Source of the DNA: Halomontanus rarus
GTDB taxonomy: Archaea; Halobacteriota; Halobacteria; Halobacteriales; Natrialbaceae
Reading direction: 5' to 3'
Assembly (NCBI RefSeq): GCF_017357405.1
Contig: NZ_CP071597.1
Span: 2,666,001 to 2,730,000 of the forward strand
DNA: 64,000 bases
Position 1 is the stretch's first letter; the number at the start of each line of letters is the position of its first letter. Made by a program: the position numbers and the translations under genes. Positions 60,123-64,000 of the stretch are shown here, piece after piece. The notes under the pieces are model-generated. The model had not been told where the DNA came from, did no database searches, and saw only the letters and a list, made by a program, of their open reading frames with translations.

Positions 60123-62522
60123 ATGGGACCAAATCCGTGGCGAGGTATTTCGAAGATCCGGAGTCGGTACGCGTTCAAATTCGTTTCCGCGTTGATCGTC
60201 GTCGTGCTCGTCGTCGGTGCGTTCGGCGGCTACATCTACGCGCACACCGGCGACGAACTCCGGTCGGACGTTCGGGACCAACTCGTGACCGACGCGGAGC
60301 AGGACGCGAATCGACTCGACATCTGGTTCGACTCGACCGAGCAGTACGCCCTCTCGCTTCCGCGCTCGACGGCGTTTCGGAGCGGCGACGCGGTCGGTAT
60401 TGCCGACGCGCTTCACCGAATGAACGAACGAACCGCATTCGAAGGGGCTTATTACGTCGATCCGGCGACGGGCGAGGTCGACGTCCGCGCCGGAACCACC
60501 GACCCGATCGACGAACAGCGACTGAACGATCAACTCCGGAAACGGCTCTCGGGTGCGGTAGACGACTCGAACAGGGTCGGTTTCTCCGAGGCGTTCGAAA
60601 CCGAGCAGGGGCGATCCGCGATGCTCCTCGTCAGCAAGGTTCCCGGCCAATCGGACCGCGTGATCGTCGGACTCGTCGACCTCGAGGCGCTATCGAAGTA
60701 CATGATCGGCGAGGATCAGACCGCGGACGTCGTCGTCCTCGACGCGAGCGGGACAGTCGTCCTCGCCGAGAACCGCGACGCCATCCTCCGCGACGACGTC
60801 CTCGACGCCGACCGCCTCGTGAACGTAACCGGCGTTACGTCGATCGATACCGCCGGAGAGACGGCGGACGGAAACGGGGAAGAGCGCGAACTGGAGGTCG
60901 GATACGCCACCCTCGAGAACTCGCAGTGGCTCTCGACGACTCGCGTGCCCGCCGCCGACGCGTACTCGCTGCAGGCGGACATTTCGAATCAGATCCTCGT
61001 CATGATCCTCGTCGTCTTCGGGAGTATGGCCGTTCTGGGAGCGACGATCGGACGCAACACCGCCAGTTCCATCCGGGCTCTCTCCGAGAAGGCGAGTCGC
61101 GTCGAAGCGGGGACTCTCGCCGAACCGATCGAATCGAATCGTCGTGACGAACTCGGCGATCTCTATCGCTCGGTCGACGAGATGCGCCGCACCTTACGCG
61201 ATCGCCTCGAGGAGTCGCGGACGGCACGCGCCGAGGCCGAACGGACCAGAACCGAGTCCGAACGGTTCTCCGAGCGTCTCGAGCAGACGGCCGACGAGTA
61301 TGGCGGGGCGATGCGGGCCTGTGCCGACGGCGATCTCACGCGACGGCTCGACCCCGACGACGAGAGCGAGGCAATGGCACGGGTCGCGACGGAGTTCAAC
61401 GCGATGATGAACGACATCGAGGCGACGGTGAGCGCGACGCGAGCGTTCGCCGAGGTAGTCGACGAGGCGTCCGAATCGACCGCCAACGGCGCCGCCGAGG
61501 TTCGGTCAGCCTCCGAGCGCGTGACCACGTCCATTCAGCAGATAGCCGACGGCGCAGATCGCCAGAGCGAACACCTCTCCGCCGTCGGCGAGGAAATTGA
61601 CGACCTCTCGACGTCGACCCAGCAGATCGCCGCGGCCTCCTCGGAGGTCGCGACGCTCGCGGAGCGAACCGCGCGGCGGGGTGCGGACGCCCGGGAGTCG
61701 GCCCAGTGGGCGATCGACGGTATGAACGCGATCGAGCGCGAGGCGACCGACGCCGTCGACGAGGTCGAGCGACTCGAGGACGAACTCGAGGCGATCGACG
61801 ACCTCCTCGCGTTTATCGGCGAGGTAACCCACGAGACGAACCTCCTCGCGCTCAACGCGTCGATCGAAGCGTCGCGCTCGATCGACGGCGATTCCGGGTT
61901 CACCGCAGTCGCCGAGGAGATCAAACGACTCGCCGAGGAGACCCGGGAGGCGGCCGCCAATATCGAAACGCGCCTCGAGCGCCTCGAGGGGCAGACGACT
62001 CGTGTCGTCGACGTGGTTCGGGAAACCGACGAACGGATCTCGACCCACCGGAGCGCGGTCGAAGCGTCCGTGACCGCCCTCGAGGAGATTTCGTCGTTCG
62101 CCGATCGGACGAACGACGGGATTCAGGAGATTTCGGCGGCCAGCGACCAACAGGCGACCGCGACGCAGGAGGTTGCGACGATGACGGACGACGTGACCGC
62201 GATCGGCGAGGAGACCAGCGCCGAGGCGGAAACGGTCGCGGCGGCTGCGGAGGAACAGACGGCCTCGGTGGTCGACGTCTCCCGGAACGCCGAAACGCTT
62301 TCGGACCGCGCTCGAGAGCTCTCGGACCTGCTCTCGTCGTTCGAGGTATCGACCGACGTGTCGATCGACGCCTCGAGAGTCGACGTTTCGCGCGTCGGAA
62401 CGGACGAGTCGACGGCTGAGTCCGAGACTGGTATCGAACGCGAGGGTGCACCCGATCGTCGGGACGACGGGAACGAAGCGGATGGAGGCGACGACCCGTC
62501 GTCGATTCCAACGGAGAACTAA
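60123..62522 (+). CDS. Methyl-accepting chemotaxis transducer (Htr type)
   Basis: This 799-residue protein starts at ATG 60123. A transmembrane helix (about 20-42) leads to an extracellular cache-like sensor region (about 45-300: EQYALSLPRSTAFRSGDAVGIADALHRM and DPATGEVDVRAGTTDPIDEQRL), a second helix (about 305-325), a HAMP domain (about 330-380) and a long helical signalling domain whose hairpin reads EVTHETNLLALNASIEASRSIDGDSGFTAVAEEIKRLAEE. That segment contacts CheA/CheW; NASIEA replaces the more usual NAAIEA. It has Glu/Gln-rich methylation regions and an acidic C-terminal tail. Divergent from the helicase gene. Confidence 0.94.
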   Translation: MGPNPWRGISKIRSRYAFKFVSALIVVVLVVGAFGGYIYAHTGDELRSDVRDQLVTDAEQDANRLDIWFDSTEQYALSLPRSTAFRSGDAVGIADALHRMNERTAFEGAYYVDPATGEVDVRAGTTDPIDEQRLNDQLRKRLSGAVDDSNRVGFSEAFETEQGRSAMLLVSKVPGQSDRVIVGLVDLEALSKYMIGEDQTADVVVLDASGTVVLAENRDAILRDDVLDADRLVNVTGVTSIDTAGETADGNGEERELEVGYATLENSQWLSTTRVPAADAYSLQADISNQILVMILVVFGSMAVLGATIGRNTASSIRALSEKASRVEAGTLAEPIESNRRDELGDLYRSVDEMRRTLRDRLEESRTARAEAERTRTESERFSERLEQTADEYGGAMRACADGDLTRRLDPDDESEAMARVATEFNAMMNDIEATVSATRAFAEVVDEASESTANGAAEVRSASERVTTSIQQIADGADRQSEHLSAVGEEIDDLSTSTQQIAAASSEVATLAERTARRGADARESAQWAIDGMNAIEREATDAVDEVERLEDELEAIDDLLAFIGEVTHETNLLALNASIEASRSIDGDSGFTAVAEEIKRLAEETREAAANIETRLERLEGQTTRVVDVVRETDERISTHRSAVEASVTALEEISSFADRTNDGIQEISAASDQQATATQEVATMTDDVTAIGEETSAEAETVAAAAEEQTASVVDVSRNAETLSDRARELSDLLSSFEVSTDVSIDASRVDVSRVGTDESTAESETGIEREGAPDRRDDGNEADGGDDPSSIPTEN

Positions 62523-62575
62523 CCGGATGACGTGATCCGACGGACCTAGGGTAATCGTCTTCGGGGTGCTCTCGC

Positions 62576-63565
62576 CTACTCTTCGACGGGGTGGTGTGGC
62601 TGGATGAGCGGCCCGTTCTCGCCGTAGCCGACGCTGGCGACGACGCCGAATACCTTCTCGAGCAACTCGTCGGTCACGACCTCGTCCGGCGGTCCCCAGT
62701 CGTAGACCGCGCCGTCTTTGAGTGCGATTAGGTTGTCGGCGTAGCGCGCCGCCTGCGCGATGTCGTGGAGGACGACGCCGACGGTGATGTCGCGCTCCTC
62801 GGTCAGGGTGTCGACGATCTCCATGACCCGGAGCTGGTGGTGCAAGTCGAGGTAGGTCGTCGGCTCGTCGAGCAGGAGGACGTCGGTCTCCTGGGCGAGG
62901 ACCATCGCGATCCACGCGAGTTGCTTCTGGCCGCCGCTCAGGTTGCCGACGGTCTCCTCGCGCAGGTGGTCGACCCCTGCGAGGTCGATCGCGCGTTCGA
63001 CGGCCCGAACGTCCTCGTCGCCGATGCTCTCGAAGAACCCGCGGTGGGGGTATCGGCCGTAGTAGACCAGTTCCTCGACGCTGAGGCTGCCCGGAGACTC
63101 GTTTTCCTGCGAGAGCAAGCCCACTCGCCGCGCGAACTCCTTCTTCTCGAAGCCGTCGATATTCCGGCCGTCGACGGTCACGACACCGGCCTCCGGCTCG
63201 AGTTGGCGTGCGAGTGACTTCAGCAGTGTCGACTTCCCGCTGCCGTTGGGGCCGACGAGGGCGGTCACTTCGCCGGCCGGCAGGTCGATGCGATCGCACT
63301 CGACGACGGGTTTCTCGGTCTGCGGGTAGCCAATCTCGAGGCCGTCGCCGACGAGTTCGGTGGCGTCGACTGTCGGGGACGGGGGCTGGTCGGCCTCGAC
63401 GGAAGCGCCGGGACTGACACCGGTCTGGATGCCGGTGCTGGAATCGGCCTGGGCGTCGGTCGTCGTCCGAACGTCGGTTCCGACCTCGACGTCGCTTTCA
63501 GGTTCGCCGTCGGGTTCGGTCCCGCTGCTCGCCTCCGACTCGGCCAGTCGACTGCGCTTACTCAT
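62576..63565 (-). CDS. ABC transporter ATPase, iron-siderophore/vitamin B12 type
   Basis: This 329-residue ATPase has an 80-residue acidic N-terminal extension. The core shows GPNGSGKST (Walker A), NESPGSLSVEELVYYGRYPHRG (the FecE/FhuC/BtuD fold after the Q-loop), NLSGGQKQLAWIAMVLAQET (signature) and LLLDEPTTYLDLHHQ (Walker B), followed by VVLHDIAQAARYADNLIALKDG. The class powers uptake of iron-siderophores, haem or cobalamin. No permease or binding protein is seen within the window, so its partners must be elsewhere. A DtxR-like palindrome lies upstream. Confidence 0.93.
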   Translation of the reverse strand: MSKRSRLAESEASSGTEPDGEPESDVEVGTDVRTTTDAQADSSTGIQTGVSPGASVEADQPPSPTVDATELVGDGLEIGYPQTEKPVVECDRIDLPAGEVTALVGPNGSGKSTLLKSLARQLEPEAGVVTVDGRNIDGFEKKEFARRVGLLSQENESPGSLSVEELVYYGRYPHRGFFESIGDEDVRAVERAIDLAGVDHLREETVGNLSGGQKQLAWIAMVLAQETDVLLLDEPTTYLDLHHQLRVMEIVDTLTEERDITVGVVLHDIAQAARYADNLIALKDGAVYDWGPPDEVVTDELLEKVFGVVASVGYGENGPLIQPHHPVEE

Positions 63566-63654
63566 GGCTTCCCGCTCCGATATCGGGTCGCTCGAGTCGA
63601 GCCAGTCGGACCCGAGCTCCCGGTGTACGGTCGGCCGTCGATCCTGTCGCTCAT
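63562..63654 (-). CDS. Possible 30-residue leader frame overlapping the ABC ATPase start
   Basis: A frame starting at ATG 63654 encodes 30 residues, MSDRIDGRPYTGSS..., ending at TGA 63562-63564, which overlaps the ATPase ATG at 63565 (ATGA). The coupling geometry is typical of translational coupling, but the peptide has no recognised features, so it may be by chance. Confidence 0.3.
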   Translation of the reverse strand: MSDRIDGRPYTGSSGPTGSTRATRYRSGKP

Positions 63655-63659
63655 TCGTA

Positions 63660-63677
63660 TTTTAGGCCGCCCTAAAA
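63660..63677. promoter_or_regulatory. DtxR/IdeR-like iron-regulator palindrome
   Basis: TTTTAGG-CCGC-CCTAAAA has perfect 7-bp arms around a 4-base centre. It resembles the TTAGG...CCTAA half-sites bound by DtxR-family iron regulators (Idr/SirR in haloarchaea). It lies between the ATPase gene and the cupin gene, both transcribed to the left, about 95 bp before the ATPase ATG. An iron-dependent repressor would fit the iron-siderophore-type ATPase. Binding is unproven. Confidence 0.6.
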
Positions 63678-63703
63678 CAACTTAACAGCTTCGGTTCTTC
63701 GTC

Positions 63704-64000
63704 CTACTCGAGGAGCTCGATCTCGTCGTTTCCGTTCGGGACGGCACAGAGGAACGCGCCCGGTTCGTCGCTCTCGTTGCGATACCAGTGGATCGTTCCC
63801 GCGGGGATCAATAGCGAGTCTCCCTCGCTCACCAGGTGCTCTCGTCCCTGTCTCACTTTCTCGCTGTCGATCCCATCCCCGTTCGCTCCGGTCTCACCGA
63901 TACCGACCACGTACTCGCCGTCCAGAACGTACTGGACGTGTTCGACCTCGTTGGTATGTTTCGGGACTTCGGCCCCACTCTCGAGCGTGAATCGCCGGAG
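63704..64000 (-). CDS. Cupin-domain protein (5' end beyond window)
   Basis: The 98 visible C-terminal residues are a single-domain cupin. The first motif, KHTNEVEHVQYVLDGE, with two His and a Glu, and the second, SLLIPAGTIHWYRN, give the metal-binding fold typical of small cupins. An Asn/Asp-rich insertion separates the motifs. The N-terminus lies beyond base 64000. Function cannot be narrowed (dioxygenase-like, isomerase-like or sensor). Downstream of it lies the DtxR-like palindrome. Confidence 0.82.
   Translation of the reverse strand, partial: LRRFTLESGAEVPKHTNEVEHVQYVLDGEYVVGIGETGANGDGIDSEKVRQGREHLVSEGDSLLIPAGTIHWYRNESDEPGAFLCAVPNGNDEIELLE

Noticed and set aside
57838-60132. 764-codon minus-strand frame overlapping the helicase
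   Set aside because: It is Arg/Pro-rich and out of frame with the helicase; helicase motifs are in the other frame.

Overview
The window is a piece of a haloarchaeal chromosome (class Halobacteria; probably a Natrinema/Haloterrigena-like natrialbean, but the genus is inference). The support is high GC, very acidic proteins with Asp/Glu/Thr/Ser-rich linkers, Tat-type lipoprotein signals (RR then LAGC), a doublet archaeal histone, an RPA-type single-strand binding protein, an archaeal CCA-adding enzyme, an archaeal RNase P RNA and four tRNA genes. No rRNA, CRISPR array, transposase or integrase was found.

Layout. 1-5 kb: the end of a lipoate ligase-like gene, an M23-like protein, a lipoprotein serpin, two 62-residue membrane proteins and a hotdog thioesterase. 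5-12 kb: a complete nitrous-oxide reductase cluster, nosZ, a membrane protein, then nosD, nosF, nosY and nosL, with start/stop overlaps. 12-17.3 kb: NAD salvage genes (nicotinamidase-like hydrolase and nicotinate phosphoribosyltransferase) around two tandem Hvo_1808-like surface proteins with HExxH motifs. 17.7-20 kb: a PAS/GAF histidine kinase carrying a 48-bp in-frame minisatellite in its ATP-binding domain. 20-22.5 kb: an AMMECR1 protein, rnpB, a 50-residue CPxCG zinc-finger protein and tRNA-Arg. 23-29.5 kb: an MFS exporter, the rpa2-histone-histone deacetylase cluster and cca. 29.6-33.7 kb: tRNA-Asn, an Lrp regulator, a NikR-like regulator and two tandem COG0523 metallochaperone GTPases. 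33.7-42.6 kb: a zinc alcohol dehydrogenase, a MoaB-type protein, a peptide/nickel ABC transporter with a fused double ATPase, and a frameshifted FAD oxidoreductase. 42.7-49.7 kb: a CAU tRNA, a VOC protein, a Gfo/Idh/MocA oxidoreductase, an M29 aminopeptidase, a queuosine-precursor-type transporter and a cold-shock protein. 50-56 kb: a PadR regulator, an Hsp20-like protein, an acidic lipoprotein, an ASCH protein, mobB and two secreted GH12 endoglucanases with dockerin-like tails. 56-64 kb: tRNA-Pro, a BofA-like protein, a DEAD/DEAH helicase, a chemotaxis transducer, an iron-siderophore-type ABC ATPase behind a DtxR-like palindrome, and a truncated cupin.

How the genes fit together. The nos cluster gives the terminal step of denitrification. 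MoaB and MobB belong to molybdenum-cofactor synthesis, which nitrate reductase would need. The NikR-like regulator, the COG0523 pair and the DppABCDF-type transporter look like a metal-homeostasis neighbourhood, and a shared AT-rich motif hints at one regulon. The most unusual pattern is that three of the four tRNA genes are followed within about 65-210 bp by a copy of their own 3' end, with a 12-14 bp inverted repeat at the site. This resembles integration scars or a small tRNA-targeting element.
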